NCBI RefSeq assembly: GCF_014904705.1
Contig: NZ_JACZCQ010000006.1
Coordinates: 558,001-622,000 of the forward strand
From: Nisaea sediminum
Lineage (GTDB): Bacteria; Pseudomonadota; Alphaproteobacteria; Thalassobaculales; Thalassobaculaceae
Direction of reading: 5' to 3'
DNA: 64,000 bases
The translations under genes were made by a program, and so were the position numbers. Under the pieces are notes generated by a model. The model was not told the DNA's origin. It worked only from the letters and a program-made list of their open reading frames with translations, and did not search any database. Of this stretch, positions 19,053 to 30,274 are shown one piece after another; position 1 is the stretch's first letter; each line of letters begins with the position of its first letter.

Positions 19053-20354
19053 TTGAAAGCGAAATCGGTGACCGACCGGCAGATCGACCCCATACGTCCG
19101 CATATCCGGATCACCCACCAGGGCGCCGATCCCGAAGCGGCCCTGCCACCCGGCAGCTCGCTCTCCGCGGAGGATCTCACAATGGCGCCCGACCGCTGGC
19201 TCATGGAGCGCTCGGCCGGGATCCTGTCGATGCGCGAACTGATGCGCGATCTCTGCAATCTCCTCGTTGCGCAGGGCATGCCGATGCTGCGCACCACCTG
19301 TTTCATCCGCACCCTTCATCCTCAGGCCCGGGGCCGCTCGGTCATCTGGCGCAAGACGATGCGCGATCCGGAAGAAATCATGGTGCTGCACGGTATCGAG
19401 GAGACGGAAAGCTTCCAGCGCAGCCCCTTGCCGCTGATCTTCGAGGGCGCCGGCGCCATCAGGCGACGGCTCTGCGAACCGGCGACACCGATGGACTTTC
19501 CGGTGCTGCACGATCTGAAGGCGGAAGGGGCGACGGACTATGTCGCCATGCCTCTGAAGTTCAGCGACGGCGCGTTGAATTTCGTAACCTGGACCTCCGA
19601 TGCGGAGAACGGCTTCACGTCCGATCAGCTCAGTATCCTTGACACCCTGCTCCCCGCCCTCAGCATGAGGATCGAGATCCTGGAGCGGCAAAAGCTGACC
19701 CGGGACCTGCTCGAGGTCTATCTCGGACGCGATACCGGACGCCGGGTCCTGAACGGCGCGATCCGCCGCGGGACCTCGGAAACGATCCGCGCCGCGATCC
19801 TCTATGCCGACGTGCGCGGTTTCACCGCTGCATCCGATAACCTGCCCAGCGCCGAGATCATCGAAATGCTGAACGACTATTTCGAGATCATGTCGCAACC
19901 GATCGAGGAAAGGGGCGGCGAGATCCTGAAATTCATCGGCGACGGGCTGCTGGCGATCTTCCCGCTCGGCCGCGACAGCGTTGCCGGGGAAGCGGACGCG
20001 GCGCTGAAGGCCGCCATGGAGGCACAAACTCTGCTGCGCAGCCGCAACGCGCTCCGGGAAAAGCACGGCAAACCGCGGATCGAGCATGCGCTCGGCCTGC
20101 ATGTCGGCGATGTCAGCTACGGCAATATCGGCAGCCCGACACGGCTCGATTTCACCGTGATCGGTCCTGCGGTGAACCTGGCGAGCCGCCTGCAGGGCCT
20201 CGGCAAGGATCTCGGCCACACGATCGTCGCCTCCGATGCCATCGCCCGGATGGCGACGCTGTCGCTCAAGACCCTCGGCAGCCATCCGGTGCGCGGCCTG
20301 CGCGCACCGGTGGAAGTGTTCACGCCTTACGGCGTGGAGCCGGTCACGGCTTGA
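19053..20354 (+). CDS. Class III adenylate/guanylate cyclase
   Basis: Synthesises a cyclic nucleotide, probably cAMP. 433 residues from a TTG at 19053 (GGAG nine bases upstream); a GTG at 19068 is an alternative. The N-terminal 230 residues have no motif I can name with certainty, but the end ([24 protein letters not shown]) resembles the tail of a GAF-type sensor. The catalytic domain has both metal Asp residues ([10 protein letters not shown] and [10 protein letters not shown]), the purine-selecting Lys (EILKFIGDG) and Asp (LDFTVIG), and the transition-state Asn/Arg (AVNLASR), so it should be active and favour ATP. No membrane segment is visible. Its stop overlaps convergent trpS by 11 bases. 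Confidence 0.9.
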   Translation: MKAKSVTDRQIDPIRPHIRITHQGADPEAALPPGSSLSAEDLTMAPDRWLMERSAGILSMRELMRDLCNLLVAQGMPMLRTTCFIRTLHPQARGRSVIWRKTMRDPEEIMVLHGIEETESFQRSPLPLIFEGAGAIRRRLCEPATPMDFPVLHDLKAEGATDYVAMPLKFSDGALNFVTWTSDAENGFTSDQLSILDTLLPALSMRIEILERQKLTRDLLEVYLGRDTGRRVLNGAIRRGTSETIRAAILYADVRGFTAASDNLPSAEIIEMLNDYFEIMSQPIEERGGEILKFIGDGLLAIFPLGRDSVAGEADAALKAAMEAQTLLRSRNALREKHGKPRIEHALGLHVGDVSYGNIGSPTRLDFTVIGPAVNLASRLQGLGKDLGHTIVASDAIARMATLSLKTLGSHPVRGLRAPVEVFTPYGVEPVTA

Positions 20355-21345
20355 GGAAGCCGACGATTTCCTTGGCTTCACGCACCACCGGCTCGGCGAT
20401 CTCGCGCGCCCGGTCGGCGCCGCGCTTCAGCACCGCATCGACCGCAGCCGTATCCTCGGTCAACCGTTTCATTTCCGACCCGATCGGACCCAGCACCTCG
20501 ACGGCCAGCTCGGCGAAGGACTTCTTGAAGTCCCCGAAGCCCTTGCCCGCGAACTGCTTCAGGACGGCATCTGTGTCCGTGCCCTCGAGCGCGGCATAGA
20601 TCGCGATCAGATTCTTCGCCTCGGGCCGGTCCGCCATCTCCGCCGCCGTCTCCGGGATCGGATGCGGATCGGTCTTGGCCTTGCGGATCTTCTGCGCGAT
20701 CTCGTCCGCCTCGTCGGTCATGTTGATGCGCGAATATTCGGACGTGTCCGACTTGCTCATCTTCTTGGTGCCGTCGCGGAGACTCATCACCCGCGTCGCC
20801 TCGCCGAAGATCATCGGCTCCGGCAGCGGGAAGAAATCGACACCGTACATCGAGTTGAAGGCCTGCGCGATGTCGCGCATCAGCTCCAGATGCTGCTTCT
20901 GGTCATCGCCGACCGGCACGTGCGTGCCCTTGTAGACCAGCACGTCGGCCGCCATCAGCACCGGATAGTCGTAGAGCCCGACCGTCGCGTTCTCGCGGTT
21001 CTTGCCCGCCTTCTCCTTGAACTGGGTCATCCGGTTCAGCCAGCCGATGCGGGCGACGCAGTTGAAGATCCAGGTCAGTTCGGCATGTGCCGGAACGGCG
21101 GACTGGTTGAAGATGATGCACTCGTCCGGATCGATACCGGCCGCGATCATGCCGGCCGCGACCTCGCGGGTCGCACGGCGGAGGTCCGCCGGATCGTGCG
21201 GCGGCATGGTGATCGCATGCATGTCGACGACGCAGAAGATCGAGTTGTAGTCGCGCTGCAGCTGCACCCAGTTGCGGATCGCGCCGAGGTAATTGCCGAG
21301 ATGCAGGTTACCTGTGGGCTGCACGCCCGAGAAAATCCGGTTCAT
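20344..21345 (-). CDS. trpS: Tryptophanyl-tRNA synthetase
   Basis: Class I aminoacyl-tRNA synthetase that charges tRNA-Trp. 333 residues from the ATG at 21343-21345. It starts [19 protein letters not shown], holding the HIGH-like motif, and carries KKMSKSD as the KMSKS loop, with the usual CVVDMHAIT and [13 protein letters not shown] segments. Length is normal. Last gene of glnD-murJ-trpS; 80 bases separate it from murJ. Confidence 0.97.
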   Translation of the reverse strand: MNRIFSGVQPTGNLHLGNYLGAIRNWVQLQRDYNSIFCVVDMHAITMPPHDPADLRRATREVAAGMIAAGIDPDECIIFNQSAVPAHAELTWIFNCVARIGWLNRMTQFKEKAGKNRENATVGLYDYPVLMAADVLVYKGTHVPVGDDQKQHLELMRDIAQAFNSMYGVDFFPLPEPMIFGEATRVMSLRDGTKKMSKSDTSEYSRINMTDEADEIAQKIRKAKTDPHPIPETAAEMADRPEAKNLIAIYAALEGTDTDAVLKQFAGKGFGDFKKSFAELAVEVLGPIGSEMKRLTEDTAAVDAVLKRGADRAREIAEPVVREAKEIVGFLKP

Positions 21346-21425
21346 GTCACGCGATCCATAAGACTGAAGCGAAAAAGGGCCTGATTTATCGCGGCACGCT
21401 CGCCACTGGTCAAGGCCGTACTGGC

Positions 21426-22991
21426 TCAGCGTGCCGGGGAGCGCCGGAACGCCGTCTTGAGCTCCGCCGGGCGGAAGGCGCCGAGCAGGGTCGCGGCACC
21501 GAAATAAACCGCGAGCGCCAGCAGGATGAAAGCGAGCAAGGCCAGAGAACCGACCAGCGTTCCCTGCCCGAAGAGCGCAAGCTCTGCACGGTCCGCAAGC
21601 CAAAGAGCCGCGAACAGCGAGGCTCCCATCAAGAGAGCGGAGACAAAGATGCGTGGCAGCCGCTTGCGCGAGCGCTGGTCGAGGCTGAAGACCCCGTCGC
21701 GGCGCAGCAGCCAAGCCAGCGCGAAGCCGTTGACCCAGGAGGCGATGGCGGTGGCGAGCGCGAGGCCGACATGGGCGAGGAACTGCATCAGGATCAGGTT
21801 CAGCACGAGGTTGAGCACCACCGCGCCCGCCGCGACCTTGACAGGGGTCTTTGTATCCTCGCGGGCGAAGAAGCCCGGCTGCAGCACCTTGACCAGAACG
21901 AAGGCCGGCAGACCGGCAGAAAAGGCGATCATCGCCGCCGAGGTCGCGGCCGCGTCAGCCGCGCTGAAGGCACCGCGCTCGAAGAGTACGGTGATGATCG
22001 GCCCGGCCAGCACCGCGATCCCGACCGCGGCCGGCACGGTCAGCAGGGCGCCGAGCTCAAGGGCGCGGTTCTGGGTCGTCAGGGCGCCGGCCTCGTCGCC
22101 GCCGCGCCACTGGCGGGAGAGCATGGGCAGCAGCGCGGTCCCGATCGCGACACCGATCACTCCGAGCGGCAGCTGGTTCACCCGGTCGGCGTAATAGAGG
22201 AAGGAGATCGAGCCGAGCGGCAAGGTCGAGGCCAGCACCATGTCGATCAGCAGGTTGATCTGCACCACCCCGGCACCGAGCATGGCCGGCAGCATCAGGC
22301 GGAACAGCTTGCGCACCCCGGGCGTCAGCCTCGGCATACGCAGACGGAGCGAGAACCCGGCCCGCGAGGAGGCGCCGATCAGCCAGAGCAGCTGAGCGAG
22401 CCCCGCGGCCGCGACGCCCCAAGCGAGCACGTGACCCGGCGTCTCCAGCCGGTCCGCGAACCCGACCATGGCGCCGATCAGGATCAGGTTCAGCAGGATC
22501 GGGGCCGAGGCCATGGCGGCGAAGCGGTCGAGACTGTTCAGCACACCGCCATAGAGCGCGACGATGGAAATCAGCGGCAGATAGGGAAAGGTGATGCGGG
22601 TCAACTCGACCGCGATGCCAAAGCGTTCCGGTGTCGCAACGAAACCGGGCGCCAGCACATGCATGACCCAGGGCATGGTCAATTCCATCGCCAGGGTCAG
22701 CGCCGCCAGCACCGCACACATCATCGCCAGAGCATCCTCGGCAAACCGCTTCGCCTCGGCTCGGCCCTCTGCCTCGAGCGAACCGGCGAAGAGCGGCACG
22801 AAAGCGACGGTGAAAGACCCTTCGGCGGTCAGGCGGCGGAAGAAGTTCGGCAGCTTGAAGGCGACGAAGAAGGCATCCGCCACCGGCCCCGCGCCAAGGA
22901 TCGCGGCGATCAGCACGTCGCGCAGAAAGCCCGTGACCCGGCTGATCATGGTGTAACTGCCGACTGTGGCGGCGGCGCGGATCAGGGACAT
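21426..22991 (-). CDS. murJ: Lipid II flippase MurJ
   Basis: Integral membrane protein of the MOP superfamily that flips lipid II for peptidoglycan synthesis. 521 residues from the ATG at 22989-22991, giving [24 protein letters not shown]; the family has an essential Arg in the RVTGFLRD loop. It then has [25 protein letters not shown], a MurJ signature, and about 14 hydrophobic segments. An upstream in-frame extension to 23111 is not family-like. It lies between glnD (76 bases upstream) and trpS. Confidence 0.96.
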   Translation of the reverse strand: MSLIRAAATVGSYTMISRVTGFLRDVLIAAILGAGPVADAFFVAFKLPNFFRRLTAEGSFTVAFVPLFAGSLEAEGRAEAKRFAEDALAMMCAVLAALTLAMELTMPWVMHVLAPGFVATPERFGIAVELTRITFPYLPLISIVALYGGVLNSLDRFAAMASAPILLNLILIGAMVGFADRLETPGHVLAWGVAAAGLAQLLWLIGASSRAGFSLRLRMPRLTPGVRKLFRLMLPAMLGAGVVQINLLIDMVLASTLPLGSISFLYYADRVNQLPLGVIGVAIGTALLPMLSRQWRGGDEAGALTTQNRALELGALLTVPAAVGIAVLAGPIITVLFERGAFSAADAAATSAAMIAFSAGLPAFVLVKVLQPGFFAREDTKTPVKVAAGAVVLNLVLNLILMQFLAHVGLALATAIASWVNGFALAWLLRRDGVFSLDQRSRKRLPRIFVSALLMGASLFAALWLADRAELALFGQGTLVGSLALLAFILLALAVYFGAATLLGAFRPAELKTAFRRSPAR

Positions 22992-23067
22992 GGCACTTTC
23001 GGCTTTGCGGCGGCGGAGCGGGAAGACTGCATTGGAACCGGGGCAGGAAAAAGGCTGCGGAAAGCCA

Positions 23068-25893
23068 TCAAGAGCCGCTGTCGGATCGCGGCGGTGCCGC
23101 ATCGTCGGCAAGCGCGGTCAGCAGAGCGTCGCGGATCTCCTGGATCCGCGAATCGGAATCGATCTTCAGCCCGAACAGGTCCTTCACATAGAACACATCG
23201 ACGAAGCTCTCGCCATAGGTCGAAATCTTGGCCGAGAAGATCTGGATCTTGATCTCCCGGAGCGCCCGCGCGATGCGATAGAGCACACCCGGCCGGTCGG
23301 TCGCGTTCACCTCGATGACGGTGTGGGTGACGCTCGCCTTGTTGTCGACCAGCACGCGGGTCGGGATTTTCATCACCCGGGCCCGGCGCTCGATACTGCG
23401 GCGGCGCTTCACCAGCTCGGCGAGCAGATTCAATCGTCCGGTCAGGGCCTGTTCGATCGCCACGGAGAGCTTCGCCAGCTTGTCCGGCCGGTCGAAGGCC
23501 TTGCGGTCCTCGTCCTGGATCCAGAAAACGTCGAGCGCCATGCCGTTGCTGAAGGTCGCGATCCGCGCATCGACGATGCTCGCGCCGGAAATCGCCATCG
23601 CGCCGGTGATGCGCGAAAAGAGGCCGGGATGGTCCGAGGTATAGACGATGATCTCGGTCACCTCGCGGGCGGCATCGACCCGGCTTTCGATCGCGAGCTC
23701 ACGGTCCTCGATCTCCGCGGCGCGGACCATGCGGGCATGGCGCACATGGGTTTCGAGGTCGAAAGCGAGCCAGTAATCCGCATAGCCGAGCGAGAGGTGG
23801 CGCTCGATATCTTCGGCTGGCCAGTCGACCAGCGCTTTCGCCAGCGCTCTCTTCGCCTTTTCGATGCGGCGCTTGCGGCCGGCCTCCTCGCCCTGTCCGG
23901 TCAGCGCTTCGTCCGAAGCCCAGTAAAGCTCGCGCAGCAGCGCCGCTTTCCAACCGTTCCAGACATTCGGTCCGACCGCGCGGATATCGGCGACGGTCAG
24001 CACCAGCAGCAGTCGCAGGCGCTCCGGAGACTGCACGATGGCGGAAAAATCATGCACGGTCTTCGGATCGTTCACGTCGCGCTTGAAGGCGGCATAGCTC
24101 ATCAGCAGATGCCACCGCACCAGCCAGGCGACGGTCTCGGTTTCCTCCTCGCTCAGACCAAACCGCGGGCAGAGCCGCCGCGCGACCCGCTCGCCGAGGC
24201 GCGAATGGTCGCCGCCGCGGCCCTTGGCGATGTCGTGCAGGAACACCGCGACATAGAGCGCCCGCCGGGAAATCACCTTGTGGATCACCTCGCTCGCGAT
24301 CGGCGCGATCTCCGCAAGCTCGCCTTTCTCGATCCGGTGCAGGATGCCGAGCATGACGATGGTGTGCTCGTCCACGGTGTAGACATGGTACATGTCGTAC
24401 TGCATCTGGGCGACGACACGGCCGAAATCCGGCACGAAGCGGCCCAGAACCTGGGCCTCGTTCATGCGGCGGAAGATCCGTTCCGGGCCTTGCGGCGCTT
24501 CCAGCATCTCGACGAAAAGCCGGTTCGCCTCTTCGTCCTTGCGCAGGTCCTTGTCGATCCGCTTCAGGTTCTGGGTCACCAGGCGCAGCGCGTGCGGATG
24601 CAGCTCCAGGTCGTGTTTCTGCGCGGTGTGAAAGAAGCGGATGAGGTTCACCGGATCGCGGGAAAAGACCTCGTCATCCACCACGTTCAGCCGGTCGCCG
24701 TCGACCTGGAAGTCGCCGAGATCCCTTTTCCGCTGGAATCCCCAGGAGAGCCTGAGCCGGGGCTTGCGGCGGTTCTCCGCCTCGATGCTGGCGCAGAAGA
24801 TGCGGGTCAGATCTCCGACATCCTTGGAGACCAGGTAATAGTGCTTCATGAAACGCTCGACCGCGACGGCGCCCGCACGGTTCGTGTAACCCATGCGCTT
24901 GGCGATCTCGGTCTGCAGATCGACGGTCAGGCGTTCCTCGGCTCGGTCGGTCAGATAGTGGAGATGGCAGCGGATGGTCCAGAGCAGCTTCTGCGCCTTG
25001 GCGAACTTACGGGCTTCCGCCGCCGTCAGCACCCCGCGCTCCACCAGGTCGGAGACCTGGTCGACCTTGTAGACATATTTGCCGATCCAGAAGAGCCGGT
25101 GCAGATCGCGCAACCCGCCCTTGCCGTCCTTGATGTTCGGCTCGATGACATAGCGGCTGTCTCCCAGCCGCTCGTGCCGTTCGTCCGCCTCGGAAAGCTT
25201 GGCCTCGACGAACTCCATCTCGGTCCCGGTCTCGACATCCTTGCGGAAGCGCCCGCGCAGGTCCGCGAAGAGCGGCTCGGCGCCCCAGAGATAGCGGAGC
25301 TCCAGCAGCGAGGTCCGGATCGTCATGTCCGCCTTTGCCTGGCGAATGCATTCATCGACCGACCGGGTCGCGTGCCCGACCTTCAGACGCAGATCCCAGA
25401 GCAGGTAGAGCATGTATTCGACCACCTGCTCGCTGTAGGGGGTCTGCTTGTAGGGCAGCAGGAAGAGCAGATCGAGGTCGGAATAGGGCGCCATCTCGCC
25501 GCGCCCGTAACCTCCGACCGCGGCGACACAGATCTGCTCGCCCTGGGTCGGATTGGCATTGCGGTAAATTCTTGTCGTCGTCGTGTCGGCGATCGCCCGG
25601 ACGATTACATCCGTTAGATAGGCGTTGGCCCGGACCGCCTCGGCGCCATCGTTGCTTTCGAGAAAGCGGCGCTCCACCTCGGCCCGGCCATCGTCGACCG
25701 TATGCCGCAACAGCTTCAGGAACGCGGGCCGGAAAGAGTCGGCATTCTCGCTGTCCTGCCAGAGCGCGTCGATGGCCCCTGCAAGCGCGGCCGGGTCCAC
25801 GATCTTCTTGCGGCTCTTGACCTTCGGCGCTTGCGCCGCCACGGCGGCGTCCGTCCCGGCCCCGCTTTCCGGCATCAGATTGTCGACGGCCAT
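23068..25893 (-). CDS. glnD: Bifunctional uridylyltransferase/uridylyl-removing enzyme (PII regulator)
   Basis: Senses glutamine and uridylylates or de-uridylylates PII proteins, the top of the nitrogen regulation cascade. 941 residues from the ATG at 25891-25893. The nucleotidyltransferase domain has AVGGYGRGEMAPYSDLDLLFL with the catalytic Asp pair; the HD domain has YVAVFLHDIAKGRGGDHS; two C-terminal ACT domains follow (TSDHPGLFSRITGAMAISGA and TDRPGVLYRIARALREIKI). All motifs for both activities are intact. First gene of glnD-murJ-trpS, divergent from the FAD oxidoreductase across 125 bases. Confidence 0.97.
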   Translation of the reverse strand: MAVDNLMPESGAGTDAAVAAQAPKVKSRKKIVDPAALAGAIDALWQDSENADSFRPAFLKLLRHTVDDGRAEVERRFLESNDGAEAVRANAYLTDVIVRAIADTTTTRIYRNANPTQGEQICVAAVGGYGRGEMAPYSDLDLLFLLPYKQTPYSEQVVEYMLYLLWDLRLKVGHATRSVDECIRQAKADMTIRTSLLELRYLWGAEPLFADLRGRFRKDVETGTEMEFVEAKLSEADERHERLGDSRYVIEPNIKDGKGGLRDLHRLFWIGKYVYKVDQVSDLVERGVLTAAEARKFAKAQKLLWTIRCHLHYLTDRAEERLTVDLQTEIAKRMGYTNRAGAVAVERFMKHYYLVSKDVGDLTRIFCASIEAENRRKPRLRLSWGFQRKRDLGDFQVDGDRLNVVDDEVFSRDPVNLIRFFHTAQKHDLELHPHALRLVTQNLKRIDKDLRKDEEANRLFVEMLEAPQGPERIFRRMNEAQVLGRFVPDFGRVVAQMQYDMYHVYTVDEHTIVMLGILHRIEKGELAEIAPIASEVIHKVISRRALYVAVFLHDIAKGRGGDHSRLGERVARRLCPRFGLSEEETETVAWLVRWHLLMSYAAFKRDVNDPKTVHDFSAIVQSPERLRLLLVLTVADIRAVGPNVWNGWKAALLRELYWASDEALTGQGEEAGRKRRIEKAKRALAKALVDWPAEDIERHLSLGYADYWLAFDLETHVRHARMVRAAEIEDRELAIESRVDAAREVTEIIVYTSDHPGLFSRITGAMAISGASIVDARIATFSNGMALDVFWIQDEDRKAFDRPDKLAKLSVAIEQALTGRLNLLAELVKRRRSIERRARVMKIPTRVLVDNKASVTHTVIEVNATDRPGVLYRIARALREIKIQIFSAKISTYGESFVDVFYVKDLFGLKIDSDSRIQEIRDALLTALADDAAPPRSDSGS

Positions 25894-26018
25894 GTCCCTA
25901 TCGCACCTCGCGAAATCACCTCGCGGGACATTAGTGCATAATCGACCGCCATGCCATGTCCCGCGCTGCAACATGGTCGCTGGACCTCGGCCTCGCCCGA
26001 AGATAAGAACGACGGAAG

Positions 26019-27251
26019 ATGTCTCTCGTTCCTTGCGTCCTTTCCGGAGCGGTCCCCGTGGCAGACAAACCAGCCAGCGATGTCGTCATCATCGGCGGCG
26101 GCGTGATCGGCAGCGCCATCGCCTACTTTCTCGCCTCCGTGTCCGGCGCTCCCGGCTCGATCACCGTCATCGAGCGCGACTCAAGCTATGCGACCGCGTC
26201 CACACCCCGCTCGGCCGGCGGTATCCGCCAGCAGTTCTCCAATCCGGAGAACATCGAGATCGGGCTCTTCGGCCATCACTTCGCGACCCATCTTGGCGAA
26301 TATCTCTCTGTCGACGGCGAATGCCCCGACCCAAGTTTCGTCGAGGGTGGATATCTGTTTCTCGCGGGCCCGGCCGGCCTTGAGGTGCTGCGCCAGAACC
26401 ACGAGGAACAGACACGTCACGGCGCCGATATCGCGCTTCTCGATTCCGTTGCCACTTCCGAACGGTTTCCCTGGCTGAACATGGACGGCATCGCCGGCGC
26501 GGCATTCGGCTTGCGCGGCGAGGGCTGGCTCGATCCGAACACCCTGATGCAGGCCTTCCGCCGCAAGGCGCGCAGCCTCGGCGTCACCTATCTTGAAGTC
26601 GAAATCTCCGGCCTTGAGCAGGACGGCAGTCGGGTAACGGCGGTACGGCTCGCGGACGGAGGCAAGATTTCCGCGGGAACCGTCGTAAACGCGGCCGGAC
26701 CGAATGCGGGCAGGATCGCCGCAATGGCCGGGATCTCCCTGCCCGTCGTGCCGCGCAAGCGCAACGTCTTCGTGTTCGACTGCCGCGAGGTGCTGGCGCC
26801 GGCCGTGCCACTGCTGATCGACCCTTCCGGCGTCTATGTCAGACCCGAGAGCGGCGGTTATATCTGCGGGGTTTCGCCGCCGGCGGATCAGGATCCCGAC
26901 AGCGATACGAATGATCTCGAGGTCGAGTATCACTGGTTCGAGGAGGTCGTCTGGCCCGCCCTCGCCCACCGTGTTCCCGCCTTCGAGGCGATCAAGCTGA
27001 CGGGCGCCTGGGCCGGTCATTACGATTACAACACAATCGACCAGAACGGCATCGTCGGAGCGCACCCGGAACTTACCAACTTCGTCTTCGCGAACGGCTT
27101 TTCAGGTCACGGCCTGCAACAGGCGCCGGCGGTCGGACGGGCAGTCGCGGAACTGCTGACGACGGGTCGTTTTCAGACCATCGATCTGGCCCGCTTCGGT
27201 TTCGAGCGCTTCGCCAGCGGCGCGCTCGTGCTGGAGCGCAATATCGTCTAG
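26019..27251 (+). CDS. FAD-dependent oxidoreductase (DAO / FOXRED1-like family)
   Basis: 410 residues. The FAD-binding Rossmann loop is [19 protein letters not shown], followed by [19 protein letters not shown]. The middle region [19 protein letters not shown] and the C-terminal [22 protein letters not shown] are typical of the D-amino-acid oxidase/sarcosine oxidase/FOXRED1 group. The substrate is not readable; an amine or N-methyl amino acid is likely. It is a lone gene between glnD and mutS, with no subunit partner nearby. The ATG at 26019 has GGAAG just upstream; a GTG at 26058 is an alternative. Its TAG stop shares the CTAG tetramer with the mutS stop on the other strand. Confidence 0.86.
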   Translation: MSLVPCVLSGAVPVADKPASDVVIIGGGVIGSAIAYFLASVSGAPGSITVIERDSSYATASTPRSAGGIRQQFSNPENIEIGLFGHHFATHLGEYLSVDGECPDPSFVEGGYLFLAGPAGLEVLRQNHEEQTRHGADIALLDSVATSERFPWLNMDGIAGAAFGLRGEGWLDPNTLMQAFRRKARSLGVTYLEVEISGLEQDGSRVTAVRLADGGKISAGTVVNAAGPNAGRIAAMAGISLPVVPRKRNVFVFDCREVLAPAVPLLIDPSGVYVRPESGGYICGVSPPADQDPDSDTNDLEVEYHWFEEVVWPALAHRVPAFEAIKLTGAWAGHYDYNTIDQNGIVGAHPELTNFVFANGFSGHGLQQAPAVGRAVAELLTTGRFQTIDLARFGFERFASGALVLERNIV

Positions 27252-29971
27252 CTCTCCCGCTCCTTCAGCGCCCGCAGCTCGTAGATCAGGTCGAGCGCCG
27301 CGCGCGGGGTCAGGTCGTCCGGCCGGATTTCCGCCAGCCGCGCCTCGACCGCGCTTTCCTTCGCGGCCACGGCTTTCGGCGCCGGCGCGAGTGCCTGGAA
27401 GAGCGGCAGATCGTCCGCCAGGCTGACGGCGGCGCTGGCCACCTTACCCTTCTCCAGCCGCTCCAGAACTTCTTCCGCCCGGGAGACGACCACGGAAGGC
27501 AGCCCGGCGAGCTTGGCGACATGGATGCCGTAGGAACGGTCGGCGGCGCCGGAGACGACCTCGTGCAGGAACACCACGTCGTCGTTCCATTCCCGGATCC
27601 GCATGGTGTGGCAGGCGAGGCTGTCGAGCTTGGATTCGAGCCCGGTCAGCTCGTGGTAATGGGTCGCGAAGAGCGCGCGGGCGCGGCTTATCTCGTGCAA
27701 ATGCTCCACCGTCGCCCAGGCAATGGAGAGACCATCGAAAGTCGCCGTACCGCGGCCGATTTCGTCGAGGATAACCAGCGAGCGCTCGGTCGCCTGGTTC
27801 AGGATCGTCGCGGTCTCGACCATCTCGACCATGAAGGTCGAGCGGCCGCGGGCGAGGTCGTCCGCCGCGCCGACCCGGCTGAAGAGCCGGTCGACCACGC
27901 CGATATGCGCGCTTTCCGCCGGCACGAAGGAGCCTGCCTGGGCCATCAGCGCGATCAAGGCGTTCTGGCGCAGAAAGGTGCTCTTACCGGCCATGTTCGG
28001 ACCGGTGATAAGCCAGAGCCGCTCCGGGTCCTGCAGCACGCAATCGTTCGGCACAAAGCCGCTCTCGCCGGGATTGAGCGCCTCGACCACCGGATGACGG
28101 CCGCCGCGGATCTCGAAGGCACGGCTACCGTCCACCTCCGGGCGGCAATAGCGGCGCTCGGCGGCAAGCTCAGCCAGCGCGGTCAGCACGTCGAGCCGCG
28201 CCAGCGCGTGGGCCGCGAGCGCGATGTCGTCGGCCTCGGCCAGGACCGCCGCGACCAGCTCCTGGAAGAGTGACTGTTCGAGCGCCACCGCCTTGTCGGC
28301 CGCCTGCGAGAGATCGCGCTCCAGCTCGCCCAGCTCCACCGTGGTGAAGCGGACCGCATTGGCCATGGTCTGGCGGTGAATGAAATCCTCACGCCCGAGC
28401 AGCTTCTCCCCGTGTGCAGCCGTCACCTCGATAAAATAGCCGAGCACGTTGTTGTGCTTGATCTTCAGCGCCGAGACACCCGTTTCGGTGACGTAACGGG
28501 CCTGCAGTCCGGCGATCAGGCGCCGGCTCTCGTCGCGCATGGTCCGCAGCCGGTCAAGCTCCGGGGCAAAACCCTGGGCGATGAAACCGCCGTCGCGAGC
28601 GAGCAGCGGCAGCTCCGGCGCCAGCGCGCGATCGAGCCTGTCGGTCAGCGGGACGTGGTAGCCGAGATCCTCGAAGATGACCTTCGCTTCCTCGGGCGCA
28701 CCGCCGGCATCGCCGGTCAGCCCGCTCGCCATCGCATCGGCGCGGGCAAGCTGGTCGCGCAGCGGGCCGGTGCCGGAGAGCCCGTCGCGGATCGCCGCCA
28801 AGTCCCGCGGTCCGCCGCGGCCGAGCGCGAGCCGGGAGAGGGCGCGTTCGACATCGGGCAGAGCGCGGAGCGTGTCGCGGATCTCGCCGCGCAGCCGCTC
28901 GCCTTCGCGAAAATGGACGACCGCGTCGAGCCGTCGGGAAATCTCGGCGACGTCGGTCACCGGAGCGGAAAGCCGCTGCGCCAGCAAGCGCCCGCCGGCG
29001 CCGGTGACGGTCCGGTCCAGCACGCTCAGGAGCGAGCCGCGCTTCTCCCCGCCGAGGGTGCGCAGAATCTCGAGGTTGCGCCGGGTCGAGGCGTCGATCT
29101 CGACCAGACCGCCTGCCTGCCAGCGGCGCGGCGGCTGCAGCCGCGGCATGGAGGAGATCTGGGTCAGTTCGAGATAATCGACGAGCGCGCCGGCCGCAGC
29201 CAGTTCCGCCCGTTCGAAGGCGCCGAACCCTTCAAGAGACGAGACTTCGAACAACGCCTCGAGACGCCGCCGCCCGTTCTCGCTGTCGAACCGGCTCGCG
29301 GGCTGCGGGACGCTGGCGCCGCTCCATTCCTCGAGCAGCCCGGCGAAACCGCTTTCCGGCTCCAGCAGACTGTCCGGGAAAAGCAGCTCGCTCGGCCCGA
29401 TTCGTGCCAGCGCCGCACCGAGCCCGGCGGCGGTCACCGGCTGGGCGTGGAAATCGCCCGTCGAGACGTCGATCCAGGCAACGCCGAAACCCTCATGCGC
29501 CTTCGCCAGCGCCGCCAGATAGTTGTTGCTGCGGGCATCGAGCAGCGCGTCCTCGGTGATGGTTCCGGGCGTCACCACCCGGACGACCTCACGTCGCACA
29601 ACCGACTTGGAACCGCGTTTCTTGGCCTCGGCGGGATCCTCGGTCTGCTCGCAGATCGCGACGCGGTAGCCCTTGCGGATCAGGCGGGCGAGATAACCTT
29701 CGGCGGAGTGATGCGGCACGCCGCACATCGGGATCGGCTCGCCACCATGCTGGCCTCGTTTCGTTAGCGTAATATCTAACGCCGCCGCCGCCTGTTCCGC
29801 ATCCTCGAAGAAGAGCTCGTAGAAATCCCCCATGCGGTAGAACAGCAGGGCATCGGGATGCTGGTCCTTGACCTCGAAATACTGCTGGAACATCGGCGTC
29901 GCTTCCGCCCGGTCGCGGGAGGAGGCGGGGGCTTCGGCGGGTTTGCTGTCGGAAGGCGAAATCGTGTTCAC
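27248..29971 (-). CDS. mutS: DNA mismatch repair protein MutS
   Basis: Recognises mismatches and recruits MutL. 907 residues from a GTG at 29971; an ATG at 29893 ([18 protein letters not shown]) is an alternative that removes a variable 26-residue N-terminal extension. The mismatch-binding Phe-X-Glu is in [11 protein letters not shown]; the ATPase has Walker [30 protein letters not shown], and the ATHYHEL segment. The C-terminus ends in the short clamp/tetramer region ([17 protein letters not shown]). No mutL is nearby. Convergent with the oxidoreductase. Confidence 0.97.
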   Translation of the reverse strand: MNTISPSDSKPAEAPASSRDRAEATPMFQQYFEVKDQHPDALLFYRMGDFYELFFEDAEQAAAALDITLTKRGQHGGEPIPMCGVPHHSAEGYLARLIRKGYRVAICEQTEDPAEAKKRGSKSVVRREVVRVVTPGTITEDALLDARSNNYLAALAKAHEGFGVAWIDVSTGDFHAQPVTAAGLGAALARIGPSELLFPDSLLEPESGFAGLLEEWSGASVPQPASRFDSENGRRRLEALFEVSSLEGFGAFERAELAAAGALVDYLELTQISSMPRLQPPRRWQAGGLVEIDASTRRNLEILRTLGGEKRGSLLSVLDRTVTGAGGRLLAQRLSAPVTDVAEISRRLDAVVHFREGERLRGEIRDTLRALPDVERALSRLALGRGGPRDLAAIRDGLSGTGPLRDQLARADAMASGLTGDAGGAPEEAKVIFEDLGYHVPLTDRLDRALAPELPLLARDGGFIAQGFAPELDRLRTMRDESRRLIAGLQARYVTETGVSALKIKHNNVLGYFIEVTAAHGEKLLGREDFIHRQTMANAVRFTTVELGELERDLSQAADKAVALEQSLFQELVAAVLAEADDIALAAHALARLDVLTALAELAAERRYCRPEVDGSRAFEIRGGRHPVVEALNPGESGFVPNDCVLQDPERLWLITGPNMAGKSTFLRQNALIALMAQAGSFVPAESAHIGVVDRLFSRVGAADDLARGRSTFMVEMVETATILNQATERSLVILDEIGRGTATFDGLSIAWATVEHLHEISRARALFATHYHELTGLESKLDSLACHTMRIREWNDDVVFLHEVVSGAADRSYGIHVAKLAGLPSVVVSRAEEVLERLEKGKVASAAVSLADDLPLFQALAPAPKAVAAKESAVEARLAEIRPDDLTPRAALDLIYELRALKERES

Positions 29972-30274
29972 GGCCGGAATGTCACTCGTGTCCCAGGAGC
30001 ATCGATGCGCGCGGCACGGGCCGCGACAAAAACGGCGGGGACCTTAGCATGAGGGCGGCGGCCACTTCCAATGCGGAGAAACGGGCATCGCAGGCAAACG
30101 GGTCAGGTCGGAAGCGAAAGTGGATTTCGATTCCGGGATATGAAATTGCCCCTGCCGCCGGTCCCGCCTATCGTGAGCTAATCCGGTTTCAATGTATTCA
30201 ACGAAGCGGCACGGACGGCCCGATCCGACGCGCGTTCTGTCGGGCCAACAAGAGTTCTCAGGGAGAGAAACGTC
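29972..30274. other. Intergenic region mutS-maeB with a leader hairpin
   Basis: About 300 bases between divergent mutS and maeB with no gene I can support. The maeB-proximal end holds an inverted repeat GGCCCGA (30217-30223) / TCGGGCC (30240-30246) with a 16-base loop, ending 28 bases before the maeB start and followed by a GGGAGAG ribosome-binding site. The rest should contain both promoters, but I see no convincing hexamers. Confidence 0.5.

Noticed and set aside
18957-20381. Open frame antisense to the cyclase
   Set aside because: Composition typical of a shadow frame; the cyclase on the plus strand has complete catalytic residues.
22966-25617. Long open frame (883 codons) antisense to glnD
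   Set aside because: Same artefact of high third-position GC; glnD has all catalytic motifs on the other strand.
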